NCBI RefSeq assembly: GCF_004330295.1
Contig: NZ_SJOJ01000035.1
Location: 1 to 54,107, forward strand
Direction of reading: 5' to 3'
Source of the DNA: Rahnella victoriana
GTDB taxonomy: Bacteria > Pseudomonadota > Gammaproteobacteria > Enterobacterales > Enterobacteriaceae
DNA: 54,107 bases
In this document: positions 18,146 through 27,042 of the stretch, piece after piece
Numbering within the stretch: position 1 is the stretch's first letter
Layout of the letters: the number at the start of each line of letters is the position of its first letter
The notes under the pieces: model-generated
What the model was told of the DNA's origin: nothing
The model's input: the letters and a program-made list of their open reading frames with translations, nothing else
Databases searched by the model: none
Position numbers and translations under genes: made by a program

Positions 18146-20676
18146 GATTTATCTCCTGCCGTTGCGCCACCCTGACATGCCAGCGGGCCAACCTGCTCAA
18201 TGCTGTGATGATGGGGATCCAGGGTGAAACTGACCCGGCATACCGAATGATCTTCCTGCTGAATGTTCAGCACGTTGTTTTCCTGTAAGTGAGAGAAATA
18301 CACCAGCCCGTCGTACCCGGTGACGGTGGTCTGCTGCGTATTTTGCTCTGTCACCAGCGTCCCCAGCTTCAGCGGTTGTCCGGCGGCGTCATGCAGGGTG
18401 ATATTGGCGGACAGCACTTTCTCGACATTGAATTTCACCACCACGCCGCTGCCTTGCTTCACGGCGATGCGGTCATTGACGTTATTGGCGACCACGTCGG
18501 CAGGCAGCGGCAGGGTGTCGATTTCCACTTTGGCCGGATAATACGAACTGACGGTTGGGATCAGCAGGTGGCCGTTTTTATCGGTTTTGCCCATTTTCTG
18601 ATTCTCGAACAGCACCGGAACCTCGGCGTAATGGTCGGTATCCACCACGATAAAGGCATCATTGATCTTGTCTGACAGGAACCAGTCGTTCGCCATAAAC
18701 ACCACGGATCCGCTCAGATCGGCCCAGTTGGTGTAATCGCCCTGATTACCGTAGAAGCCGCCCTGGATCGTGGCGTAATGGGATTTCCAGGTCGCATCGG
18801 CCTGCTGATACGGATTGTTGCCGCCGCTGTAAGCCAGATTCCAGCCCAGACCGCCGTCGGTGGGCGTCGCCTTGCTGGCGCCAATTTGTTCCTGATAATT
18901 GCCCGAACTGTCACGTTGTACACCGGCATTCATATTGATGTTGGTGCCAATCGGAATGATGAACTGCAACTGCGCGCTGTAGCCGGTATCGCCCAGCGTT
19001 TTATTGAGCGATAAAAACATACTGCTTTGCCCCCACAGCGAGCGGCTGTAGGAGAAATTCACCAGCCGGGTATGCGAATTGTCATAGGCTTCGACGTCGT
19101 AATAGCCGATACCCATGGTGCCGTTGGCGGATCCGAAGGGCGATGTGCTGAAGGTGATCTGATCGGCCTGACGGCTTAACCGCGTGTCGCTGGTGTAAGA
19201 CGTCAGATCCTGATAACCCACCGTGCGTTTTGAACGCAGCGCCGAGAGGCTGAACACCGTCGAATAGTAGGAATAACCCAGCGTGTACTGGCTGCCGTCT
19301 TTTTTATCGGTGACATTTTCGCCCAGCGGATTGTCGATCTGTCCGCTGGAGTCCGGAATGCCCGGCGTCTGACCGTTGGGATAACCGTTCGGATTGTTCA
19401 GCTGATTATTGCTGTCCACCGGCGGATGGTTCGCCTTACTCTGGCTGCCGGAAATGCTCAGCGTCCCCCAGGTACCCACCGCGACATCTGCCCCCAGACC
19501 GCCCAGCGCCAGACCTTGCGTCAGTTCGGTATGGCCGGACAGCGTCAGATAATTGCTCAGCCCGTAACGGTAAATGCCACTGAACGCGCCGTCGGAATAA
19601 TCCCCGTTGGTCACGCCATAATTGTTGCGCACCGCACCGAGTGAAAAATCGAAATCACTGAGATTTTTACGCAGCAGGGTGTTGGAAACATAAAAGGGAA
19701 CGCTGGTGGAGACCTGCCGCCCGACCGCATCGGTGGTGACAATCGTCGCCTCACCGGCTCCGTTGATATAAGGCACGTTGGTCAGGGTGAACGGCCCGGA
19801 ATTCAGATTATTGCTGCTGGCCTTATAGCCGTTGAGGAACAAATCGACAGTGGTCGGCACCGCCGCCGTGCCGCTGTATTGCAGCACCGGATACGTCACC
19901 AGGTCCGGGCGCACACCGAAGTTACGGCTGATACGCACACCGCCCATGCGCGCCGAGTTACTCCACGTCAGGGAATCGCTGACGAAATCCCCGACCTGAT
20001 AGCTGATCAGGTTTTTCTCGTCGGTGAACCGCCAGAACGTGTCGTAGCGCAGATAGCCGTCCTGCGTCGTCTGGTCGCCGTTGCTGTTGGGGACGTTATC
20101 GATGTTGTAGCGGTATGTGCCGGTATTGGTGATCAGCCCGAGATTGCTGAATAAACGCTGCTCCATCCAGGTGGCGATGGATTTCGCGCCGCCCGGCGGA
20201 TCGGTGTAATAGGCATCGTAGTTAAACAACAGTCCGGTGCTGCTTTTCGACGGCGTGTAGTTCATCAGCGGGTCGCCGCTGACATTCTGGTTCGGCAGCC
20301 AGGCATCCGGCACGTTTAACACCAGTTGCTGGCTGGCCGAATCGTATTTCGCTTTGACGTCCGGCAGTTCGCCGACGTTGATCAGCCCCTGCTGGCCGTT
20401 AATGTGGATATGGTTTTTTGCCAGCACACCCGCTTCAACAAAGTAGGCGTTATTGCGGTACGTCACCGGCACCACCTGATTATCCGTCTGGCCGTTGACC
20501 ACAATCGACAGATAAAACATGGCGTCCGTGACCACCGGTGCCGCACGCGGGGCATCGGGCAGCGAGGAATATTCCTGTGCCTGCGCGCTGAACGTACTCA
20601 GGCATAACAGGCACAGGCTTCCCCGGAACAACAGCGGTCGCTGATGACCTGCACGGGGAAGGCGTCTGATGGGCAT
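18142..20676 (-). CDS. csuD: Outer-membrane usher of Csu-type pilus
   Basis: A fimbrial usher of 844 residues that forms the outer-membrane pore for subunit export. The order is a signal peptide (to about residue 33, FSAQA), an N-terminal periplasmic domain, a beta-barrel with plug, and C-terminal domains ending HHHSIEQVGPLACQ. Usher signatures such as VDLFLNGYK, FTLTNVPYINGAGEATIV and YDGLVYFSHL are visible. AGGAG precedes the ATG. It acts with the chaperone gene just upstream. Confidence 0.93.
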   Translation of the reverse strand: MPIRRLPRAGHQRPLLFRGSLCLLCLSTFSAQAQEYSSLPDAPRAAPVVTDAMFYLSIVVNGQTDNQVVPVTYRNNAYFVEAGVLAKNHIHINGQQGLINVGELPDVKAKYDSASQQLVLNVPDAWLPNQNVSGDPLMNYTPSKSSTGLLFNYDAYYTDPPGGAKSIATWMEQRLFSNLGLITNTGTYRYNIDNVPNSNGDQTTQDGYLRYDTFWRFTDEKNLISYQVGDFVSDSLTWSNSARMGGVRISRNFGVRPDLVTYPVLQYSGTAAVPTTVDLFLNGYKASSNNLNSGPFTLTNVPYINGAGEATIVTTDAVGRQVSTSVPFYVSNTLLRKNLSDFDFSLGAVRNNYGVTNGDYSDGAFSGIYRYGLSNYLTLSGHTELTQGLALGGLGADVAVGTWGTLSISGSQSKANHPPVDSNNQLNNPNGYPNGQTPGIPDSSGQIDNPLGENVTDKKDGSQYTLGYSYYSTVFSLSALRSKRTVGYQDLTSYTSDTRLSRQADQITFSTSPFGSANGTMGIGYYDVEAYDNSHTRLVNFSYSRSLWGQSSMFLSLNKTLGDTGYSAQLQFIIPIGTNINMNAGVQRDSSGNYQEQIGASKATPTDGGLGWNLAYSGGNNPYQQADATWKSHYATIQGGFYGNQGDYTNWADLSGSVVFMANDWFLSDKINDAFIVVDTDHYAEVPVLFENQKMGKTDKNGHLLIPTVSSYYPAKVEIDTLPLPADVVANNVNDRIAVKQGSGVVVKFNVEKVLSANITLHDAAGQPLKLGTLVTEQNTQQTTVTGYDGLVYFSHLQENNVLNIQQEDHSVCRVSFTLDPHHHSIEQVGPLACQGGATAGDKS

Positions 20677-20694
20677 CCGTTGCGGCTCCTGCTG

Positions 20695-21507
20695 TTACTG
20701 GCCGCGCGGGATGACAATCGGTGTCGTGTTATCGGCAATCTGCGCATTCAGCTGCGCGCCCGGCGTCACCCCGGCAGGCACCGCCCAGCGCATTTTTTGC
20801 CCCGGCAGCACATACCCCATAAAGCCGCCGACCATGGTTTTCACACCCTGTTTCTGATTGCCGTTAGCTGACCAGAACACGTTGCTCAGCCGCGCATGCA
20901 CGATGCCGGTATTGCGCACCTGCAAATAGGTTTTACCGCCGTCGGACACCGTCTGCCACGTCAGGATCGGGCGCGTTGCGGTGTCAGGATCGCGTTTCAT
21001 ATCCGCGCGATCATTGGTCCACAAACTGCCGCCATCCATAAACAACGGCAGCAGATAACGCATCTGCAATTGCAGCCCGACCACGGCTTTGTCTTTGCCC
21101 TCACCGGCGCTGTTCAGCGGCGACGGGATTTCATCAATGATAATGCGGTACGCCTGCTCGGTATTGGCCGGCACCGGCGTGTTGCGGATAAGCCTGATCA
21201 GCTGGCGTTGCCCCGGCGGTACGGTCGCGAAAGGCGGGCTGGCGACCACATTGGTCTGATCGGCATACTTTTCATTGTAATTTTCCTGCTTCCAGGCCAG
21301 CACCCGCACCTGCAAGGAGACCGGCTCCGCGCCCCGGTTTTCCAGCCACAGGGCGGATCCGTTCTGATCGGATTCAATAATCTGGTACACCGGCCAGACC
21401 AGCACCGAACTGGCGGCCTGCGCGGTCACGGAGGAAAGCAGTGCGCAACCCAGTGCGGCGGCAGCGAAAAGGCGGGAAAGGGTCGGGCGTAAAAACAGTC
21501 TCTTCAT
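20695..21507 (-). CDS. csuC: Periplasmic pilus chaperone
   Basis: A PapD-like chaperone of 270 residues with a signal peptide cleaved near residue 31 (TAQA). It contains the chaperone signature region (PVYQIIESDQNGSALWLENRG) and the subunit-clasping segment with PPGQRQLIRLIRN. In archaic systems the chaperone holds subunits in a partly disordered form before donor-strand exchange at the usher. It lies 18 bases from the usher and 20 from the preceding subunit gene. AGGA lies before the ATG. Confidence 0.93.
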   Translation of the reverse strand: MKRLFLRPTLSRLFAAAALGCALLSSVTAQAASSVLVWPVYQIIESDQNGSALWLENRGAEPVSLQVRVLAWKQENYNEKYADQTNVVASPPFATVPPGQRQLIRLIRNTPVPANTEQAYRIIIDEIPSPLNSAGEGKDKAVVGLQLQMRYLLPLFMDGGSLWTNDRADMKRDPDTATRPILTWQTVSDGGKTYLQVRNTGIVHARLSNVFWSANGNQKQGVKTMVGGFMGYVLPGQKMRWAVPAGVTPGAQLNAQIADNTTPIVIPRGQ

Positions 21508-21526
21508 GGTTTCATATCCTGATGAT

Positions 21527-22069
21527 TCAATACGTTAACGTTACGGTGACGGTATCGGTATAAGTCCCGGCGGAAGGCAGGGTGGTCACAGCGTATAAAC
21601 GGGCATAAACCGGATAGGTTTGCGTGGTACCCGGAAAACTGGGGATGGACATCACCAGCGTGCCGTTGCCCCAGACCAGGCTGCGGGCGGCATCGCGGAA
21701 AAGCTGGTAGCCCAGCTGATCGGTATTGGTGGTGTTTTGCATAAAGCGGCGCGTGGCGGTGCCGCCGTGGGTGCCGTAATCCATGGCAATACTGACGGAG
21801 GTGCCCGGCGTACAGGTCACCACCACCGAGCCTGCGCCGGTGCTGCTGACGGTATCGACGTTGCTGGTGATGGACGACATGGAGCCGAAATTGAGGGTGC
21901 CGAGGTTGGAGGTCGGGCTGGACAGCGAGCTGCCGAAGGCACAGCCGTTGGTGAGGGAGGCCGAAACGGTAAAGGCGGCGACCGCCGTGTCGGCATTCGC
22001 CGTGCTGCACGGTATCAGCGGCACAAGCAGCATCAGCCATAGCGGCGAAACGCGCAGACGCCCGGACAT
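21527..22069 (-). CDS. csuB: Spore coat U-type pilus subunit (CsuB position)
   Basis: A minor pilin of 180 residues with a signal peptide (MSGRLRVSPLWLMLLVPLIP...ANA) and one spore-coat-U domain. The fold signatures are a cysteine pair early in the mature chain and the C-terminal DTVTVTLTY. The start at 22069 is chosen because AGAGGTGG precedes that ATG. Longer frames would run into the upstream gene. It lies 8 bases after the preceding subunit's stop. Confidence 0.85.
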   Translation of the reverse strand: MSGRLRVSPLWLMLLVPLIPCSTANADTAVAAFTVSASLTNGCAFGSSLSSPTSNLGTLNFGSMSSITSNVDTVSSTGAGSVVVTCTPGTSVSIAMDYGTHGGTATRRFMQNTTNTDQLGYQLFRDAARSLVWGNGTLVMSIPSFPGTTQTYPVYARLYAVTTLPSAGTYTDTVTVTLTY

Positions 22070-22077
22070 AGCCACCT

Positions 22078-22596
22078 CTACCAGGATACGGTGACATTCA
22101 CCGTATCCTGATAAACCCCGGCGGCGGGCGTGGTTTGCGCCGGAACGCGGCCATAAACCGTGCTCCACTGATCCGCACCGTTACCTGTGCCGCTGACGCC
22201 GGTGGTGTTGTCCCAGACGGTGGTACGCGCCGCCGTGGTGTAGAGATTGTATTGCAGGGTGGAGGCGCTGTTGGTGGTGTTAACCATCCGGCGCGCAGTT
22301 ACCACGCCGCTGCTGCCGCCATCCATCACGATTTTGTAGGTCAGGCCGGTCACGCATTTGACGCGGATCGATCCCGCCAGCTGGGCGCTGGTGGCGTTGA
22401 TGGCGCTGGTGAGTGAGGCGTAATTGCCAAAATTCAGCGTACCAAAACTGGTGCTGCCGGACGTCGTGGTTCCCGCTTCACAGGCGGGCAGCAACGTGGC
22501 ACTGATGCCTATCGTCGCTGCCTGACTAAAGGGAATGCGCATCTGCATCGACACCACCAGTGCGGCTGGCAGTAGCAGCAGTACCTTGATGTCCAT
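22078..22596 (-). CDS. csuA: Spore coat U-type pilus subunit (CsuA position)
   Basis: A 172-residue secreted subunit with a signal peptide of about 26 residues (ending FSQA) and one spore-coat-U domain. It carries the FGTLNFGNYASLTSAINATSA segment, shared in pattern with the first subunit of this operon, and ends DTVNVTVSW. GGAAGG precedes the start. It is probably a minor shaft or adaptor subunit by analogy with the Acinetobacter order. Confidence 0.85.
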   Translation of the reverse strand: MDIKVLLLLPAALVVSMQMRIPFSQAATIGISATLLPACEAGTTTSGSTSFGTLNFGNYASLTSAINATSAQLAGSIRVKCVTGLTYKIVMDGGSSGVVTARRMVNTTNSASTLQYNLYTTAARTTVWDNTTGVSGTGNGADQWSTVYGRVPAQTTPAAGVYQDTVNVTVSW

Positions 22597-22659
22597 GATC
22601 TTTCCTTCCTTGAATCGAAAGCCAGTCAGAGGCGAAATCGACTCTGATGGAATACAGCC

Positions 22660-23205
22660 TTACCAGGAAAGAGTGGCAACAACGGTATCGTTATACGTCC
22701 CCGCAGCCGGTGTGGTGCTGGTCTGGTCAGCAGGCAGCACACGACCATAAATCGGGATATTTTGCGCAGTGGTGCCCGTCGTCAGCGTGATCGGCGTATT
22801 TATCGCGATCTCTGTCGTCCGTGCGGTGTCGGAATAGAGGCGGTAAGGAATGCTGGTGCCGCTGGAGGTCATGGTACGCAGCCCGCCGGTTGCCGCCAGA
22901 CCGCCATTCAGTGACAGCGTCGGGGTCAGCCCGGTGCTACAGGTGATGGTCACGGCACCGGTGCCATTGGCACCAAACACCGTCCCGTTGATGACGCTGG
23001 TCAGATCCGCGTAGTTACCAAAGTTCAGGGTACCCCACTGGTTGGTCCCCCCCGTTGATGTGCCGTTACCGACAGTACAACCGGTGCTGATGGTCAGCTG
23101 AACGCCTACCTGCCCTGTTAAGGTACCGGCTGCCTGTGCGCCTGCGGCTAATGTCAGCGTTGCAGCGGCAAGAACGGCCAGTAATAATGAATTTTTTTCG
23201 CCCAT
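22660..23205 (-). CDS. csuA/B: Major Csu-type pilin (spore coat U domain)
   Basis: The first gene of the operon, 181 residues, with a signal peptide ending AQA. The mature chain opens AGTLTGQVGVQLTISTGC, carries WGTLNFGNYADLTSVINGTV and ends DTVVATLSW. It is very rich in Thr, Gly and Ala, as for the rod-forming subunit of archaic pili. I start it at 23205 (MGEKNS) because GGGAG sits six bases upstream. The open frame extends 18 codons further but crosses a palindromic element. Confidence 0.87.
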   Translation of the reverse strand: MGEKNSLLLAVLAAATLTLAAGAQAAGTLTGQVGVQLTISTGCTVGNGTSTGGTNQWGTLNFGNYADLTSVINGTVFGANGTGAVTITCSTGLTPTLSLNGGLAATGGLRTMTSSGTSIPYRLYSDTARTTEIAINTPITLTTGTTAQNIPIYGRVLPADQTSTTPAAGTYNDTVVATLSW

Positions 23206-23625
23206 GATGACTCCCAATAACAGCTTACACGGTTGTGTATGCATGCAACGTCGTTGCATGTGGAAATCCTCTGGTGGTCAGTAAGTGATGCTAAAAATGA
23301 TAAAAAAGCGGGTAATAAACAGCGTTCAGGCCGGGACTTATGTTTTTCAGTGTTAACTGAATGAATCCCTGACCTTATGCAACTGAGGAAAAACGCCGTT
23401 ATGGTTAAATATAAGTTAATAAATTTACCTTAAGGGGATCTTTTCTCCATTTCCTTCAATAAGGATAAAAATTCTATAAATTACAAATTATCCATTTTTT
23501 ATCCTGTTTATTCCTGTTTTCCATTGATAATGATTGCGTTACATCAACCAAACGATGAGATCATTTAACCATTAATAATGTGTTGTTATCGATAAGCCCT
23601 GAGCAATCCTTCAACGGAGCTACTG
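23206..23625. other. Divergent control region between csu pili and ydcF
   Basis: 420 AT-rich bases with no gene. It holds the palindromes described separately and must carry the divergent promoters of the pilus operon and ydcF. A GATAATGAT at about 23527 resembles half of a Fur box but has no matching second half. Confidence 0.5.
23226..23260. promoter_or_regulatory. Palindromes in the csu leader region
   Basis: CATGCAACGTCGTTGCATG at 23242-23260 is a perfect inverted repeat (9-bp arms, one central base), 37 bases before the first pilin codon. Next to it TACAC-GGTT-GTGTA (23226-23239) forms a second small inverted repeat just before the ribosome site. They could be a repressor operator plus a leader hairpin. 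Confidence 0.5.
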
Positions 23626-24402
23626 ATGTTTTCTGACGATGTCATTAACGATATGAACCGGCTGGCGCGTTTTCTGGCTTTTGACCAGACTGACGGAAAG
23701 GGCATAACCGGCACGCCTTCGCTGCTGATCCTGCTTGGGAATGCGATTTTACCGACGGCAGAAGCGGCGTTTCGGGCGCTGGCGCAGGGGCGCGTTTCAC
23801 GCTTACTGATTGCCGGTGGCGTGGGGCATTCCACGGATTTACTGTATGACGCCGTTCGCCAGCATCCCGATTATCAGCACATTCCGCTGGCCGGACGCAG
23901 CGAGGCTGAGGTGCTTTATGACATCGGCGTGCAGCACTTCGGGGGTTCACCGGCCCAGATTTTGCTGGAAACCGCATCCACCAATTGTGGCGACAATGCC
24001 TTACAGGCGCGGCGGGTGCTGGAGGCGGCGGGGGATCAGCATACGGCTGTCACGCTGGTGCAGGATCCGCTGATGCAGTTACGCACCGACGCCAGTTTCC
24101 GCCACGTCTGGCGCGACCGGCCTGAGGTGAGGTTCCTCAACTGGCCGGTGTTGGTGCCACAGCTTGAACGCGAAGGGGAAGGGTTGCGCATTGCCGGAAC
24201 CGGCCATCACCGCTTATGGTCGCTGCCGCGCTTTGTGTCACTGCTGCTCGGCGAAATTCCGCGTCTGCGCAACGCGCCCGGCGGTTATGGCCCGCGTGGT
24301 GCGGGCTTTATCGCAGAGGTGACAATCCCGGGGGAGATTGAGGACATCTATGCCCGGCTGAAACCGGTGCTGGAGGCGGATTACGGTGACAGATCCTTCT
24401 GA
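23626..24402 (+). CDS. ydcF: YdcF-like DUF218 protein
   Basis: 258 residues, matching E. coli YdcF along its length: LLGNAILP, LLIAGGVGHST, GRSEAEVL, TNCGDNA, QDPLMQLRT and YGPRGAGFI. The DUF218 fold binds S-adenosylmethionine in E. coli YdcF, with no known reaction. Acidic and histidine residues of the DUF218 site are present. Its 3' end overlaps the convergent transporter gene by 22 bases. Confidence 0.9.
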   Translation: MFSDDVINDMNRLARFLAFDQTDGKGITGTPSLLILLGNAILPTAEAAFRALAQGRVSRLLIAGGVGHSTDLLYDAVRQHPDYQHIPLAGRSEAEVLYDIGVQHFGGSPAQILLETASTNCGDNALQARRVLEAAGDQHTAVTLVQDPLMQLRTDASFRHVWRDRPEVRFLNWPVLVPQLEREGEGLRIAGTGHHRLWSLPRFVSLLLGEIPRLRNAPGGYGPRGAGFIAEVTIPGEIEDIYARLKPVLEADYGDRSF

Positions 24403-25937
24403 CACACGGCGGGCGCGGTATCAGCGTCTTGCTGATGATTGCCGCGCAGCGCCAGTAATACCACCAGCGCGGAAAACAGCGTGATCGCCATCAGGCATAA
24501 CAGCAACGGATGCAGCGAGGCGGCATAAATCTGCTGAAGCTGCGCCGTGCTGGCCTGCGGGATCAGTTGCTGTGCCACGGCCAGATTGCCGGTCGCCAGC
24601 CGTTGTGCGGCCTGACCGATTGCTCCTGAACTGACCGCGTCTGAGGTAAAGTGCGCCGTCAGTGCGCTGTGCGTTAAGGCCGACAGAATGGCACCGACTA
24701 TCGCCAGCGAAATGCCTTCACCGGCCACGCGGGTGGTGCTGAAAATACCGGTCGCCATGCCCGCCCGTTCTTTCGGGACCACGCTGACCGAAAGACCATC
24801 CATCAGCCCCCACGGCAGACCGGTGCCGGTGCCGATAATCAGCATCGGCGCGATCATGCCTGTGACATGTTGCGCCAGCACCGCCTGACTCAGCCAGCCC
24901 AGCCCGGCGGCAGCAATCACCAGACCGGAAGTACATAACACGCCAGCCGACATCCAGCGCGTCAGCCACGCCGCCAGCAGCGGCACCACCAGCATCGGCA
25001 CGGACAGCGCCATCATCATCAGTCCCGCCTGTTCTTCACTCAGACCCGCGACGCCGATAAACAGCATCGGCAGGATCACCAGCAGCACCACAAAACAGAA
25101 ACCGGTCGCCAGCGGCAGTGCCTGTACGCCGATAAAACGGAGGTAACGGAACAGCGATAAATCCAGCATCGGGTTTTTCACGCGCCGTTCAACGGCGACA
25201 AACACCGCCAGCAGCACCGCCGCTCCCGCCAGCAATGAAAGCACCGGCGTGCTGTAAAGGCCTGATTGCGGGATTTCCATCAGCGCCCAGGTCAGCAGCG
25301 CCAGCATGGCGGTGAAGGACGCCGTGCCCGGCCAGTCGATGCCCGTCGCCTGCGGATTACGGGTTTCGTGCATTTTGCCTGCACCGGTGATCAGCGCCAG
25401 TACGGCAATCACCGTCGCGGAGAAAAATACCGAACGCCAGCCGAAGTGTGCGATCAGCACCCCCGCAAGGAACGGGCCGAAGGCCAGACCGATGCCAAAA
25501 CTGCTGCCCATCAGGCTGAAGGCGCGGGTACGCGCTGCGCCGTCGAATTCCTGAGCCAGTGCTGCCGCGCCGCCCGCCAGCGCCCCTGCGGCGGCGATGC
25601 CCTGTGCGGCGCGCAGTAAATCAATCCACAGCAAACTGTTGCTGAACGCCTGTAACAACGACAGCAGCGCAAACAGCGAGACGCCGCTGACGAACACTTT
25701 TTTGCGTCCCAGTTCATCGGCCAGCGCCCCGGCGGCCATCAGAAAACAGCCGAAGGTGAGCATAAACGCATTGGTTACCCAGCTCAGCGCCTGCGCGCTG
25801 CCACCGAGTTCGCGGGCGATAGCCGGTGTTGCCACCGCGCCGCTGACAAAATTCAGCGGCAATATGACCGCCGCCAGACACACGGTAAAAAGAACGCGCA
25901 GGCTGCCTGCCGGAGTTGTGGTCGTTGATGAGTGCAT
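24381..25937 (-). CDS. DHA2-family multidrug efflux MFS transporter
   Basis: A 14-segment drug:H+ antiporter of 518 residues, related to EmrB and SmvA-like pumps. The motif-A-like GALADELGRKKVFVSG follows TM2, and motif C-like GSSFGIGLAFGPFLAG lies in TM5. The ATG at 25937 is preceded by GGGGA, and an in-frame TTG four codons upstream is less likely. It diverges from a LysR regulator, the usual pairing for substrate-induced pumps. No membrane fusion protein is adjacent, so it probably acts alone in the inner membrane. Confidence 0.85.
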   Translation of the reverse strand: MHSSTTTTPAGSLRVLFTVCLAAVILPLNFVSGAVATPAIARELGGSAQALSWVTNAFMLTFGCFLMAAGALADELGRKKVFVSGVSLFALLSLLQAFSNSLLWIDLLRAAQGIAAAGALAGGAAALAQEFDGAARTRAFSLMGSSFGIGLAFGPFLAGVLIAHFGWRSVFFSATVIAVLALITGAGKMHETRNPQATGIDWPGTASFTAMLALLTWALMEIPQSGLYSTPVLSLLAGAAVLLAVFVAVERRVKNPMLDLSLFRYLRFIGVQALPLATGFCFVVLLVILPMLFIGVAGLSEEQAGLMMMALSVPMLVVPLLAAWLTRWMSAGVLCTSGLVIAAAGLGWLSQAVLAQHVTGMIAPMLIIGTGTGLPWGLMDGLSVSVVPKERAGMATGIFSTTRVAGEGISLAIVGAILSALTHSALTAHFTSDAVSSGAIGQAAQRLATGNLAVAQQLIPQASTAQLQQIYAASLHPLLLCLMAITLFSALVVLLALRGNHQQDADTAPAVCQKDLSP

Positions 25938-26053
25938 TGGTTTCCCCAACGGGTTAAGGTTAACGATGATGATAAAATGTCGGCAATCTGGCGGAAACAG
26001 GCCACAAGTCCGATGATTCAGGACGAAAACGCTCGAATAAACGAGGGTAAAGA

Positions 26054-26932
26054 ATGGAAAACCTTAACGGCCTGCTGGCCTTTGTCCGGGCGGCGCAAAG
26101 TCAGAGTTTTGCCGCGGCCGCAGAACGTATGGGCATTTCCGCCTCGGCGGTGGGCAAAAGCGTGGCGCGGCTGGAAGAAAAACTCAGTGTTCGGTTGTTT
26201 AACCGCAGCACGCGGCGCATCAGCCTGACCGATGAAGGCCAGCTGTTTTTTGAACGCTGCCAGAATATCGTTTCGCAACTGGAAGAGGCCGAGCAGGAAC
26301 TGGTGCGCATTTCCGCCGTGCCGCGCGGCAAATTACGCATCACCGCCCCGGCTATCGGCTACCGCATGCTGTTGCCGCATCTGCCGGAATTTCGCCAGCG
26401 TTACCCGGAGGTGGAACTGGATCTGGATTTCAGCGACCGCATGGCCGATGTCATCGATGAAGGGTTTGATATCGCCATCCGCAGCGGAGATCTGAGCAAC
26501 TCGCAGATGATGTCACGCCGTCTCGGGCCGTTCGGGTTTGCCATTGTGGGAAGTCCGGCCTATTTCGCCAGCCATCCGGCGCCGCTAAGACCTGACGATC
26601 TTTATCAGCACGCCTGCCTGCGTTACCGCTTTCCCGGCAACGGCCAATGGCAGGAATGGGCGATGAACGGCGAGACGCCGCCGGAGCTGCCGCTGGCTCT
26701 GAGCAGCAATAATCTGGAGTCGATTTTACAGGCGGCCGTGCAGGGGCTGGGGCTGGCGTATGTACCGGAATTTATCGTGCGGCCTTATCTTGAATCCGGT
26801 GAGCTGATTGCTGTGCTGTCTGATTATCTGAAAGAGGGCGGGAAATTTTCAGTGGTCTGGCCAAGCAGCCGCCATATGCTGCCAAAAGTGCGGGTATTTA
26901 TTGATTTTCTGACCGAAAAAAAAGTTCTGTGA
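26054..26932 (+). CDS. LysR-type regulator of the adjacent MFS pump
   Basis: 292 residues. The N-terminal winged helix-turn-helix (about 1-60) shows the standard AFVRAAQSQSFAAAAERMG pattern, followed by a linker helix and a periplasmic-binding-like effector domain (90-290). GAGGG precedes the start. The 116-base gap to the divergent pump gene would hold the shared operator. The effector is unknown. It resembles the large YafC/DsdC-like group without a specific match I can name. Confidence 0.88.
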   Translation: MENLNGLLAFVRAAQSQSFAAAAERMGISASAVGKSVARLEEKLSVRLFNRSTRRISLTDEGQLFFERCQNIVSQLEEAEQELVRISAVPRGKLRITAPAIGYRMLLPHLPEFRQRYPEVELDLDFSDRMADVIDEGFDIAIRSGDLSNSQMMSRRLGPFGFAIVGSPAYFASHPAPLRPDDLYQHACLRYRFPGNGQWQEWAMNGETPPELPLALSSNNLESILQAAVQGLGLAYVPEFIVRPYLESGELIAVLSDYLKEGGKFSVVWPSSRHMLPKVRVFIDFLTEKKVL

Positions 26933-26947
26933 GATCTCACACACGCA

Positions 26948-26983
26948 TAAAAAACGGGGCACCAGGCCCCGTGGTACTTTTTA
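26948..26983. terminator. Bidirectional terminator, LysR gene and GH18 chitinase
   Basis: ACGGGGC and GCCCCGT form a 7-bp stem around ACCAG. On the minus strand a run of six T follows directly, which suits the chitinase transcript. On the plus strand the T run is offset by a few bases. Confidence 0.75.
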
Positions 26984-27042
26984 TACAGGTCAAAAAAGGT
27001 TTATTACAGGTCAGAAGAGATTTATCTCAAGTCTGACGAGGT

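Noticed and set aside
23524-23545. Fur box before ydcF
   Set aside because: Only the left half (GATAATGAT) fits; the right half does not match.
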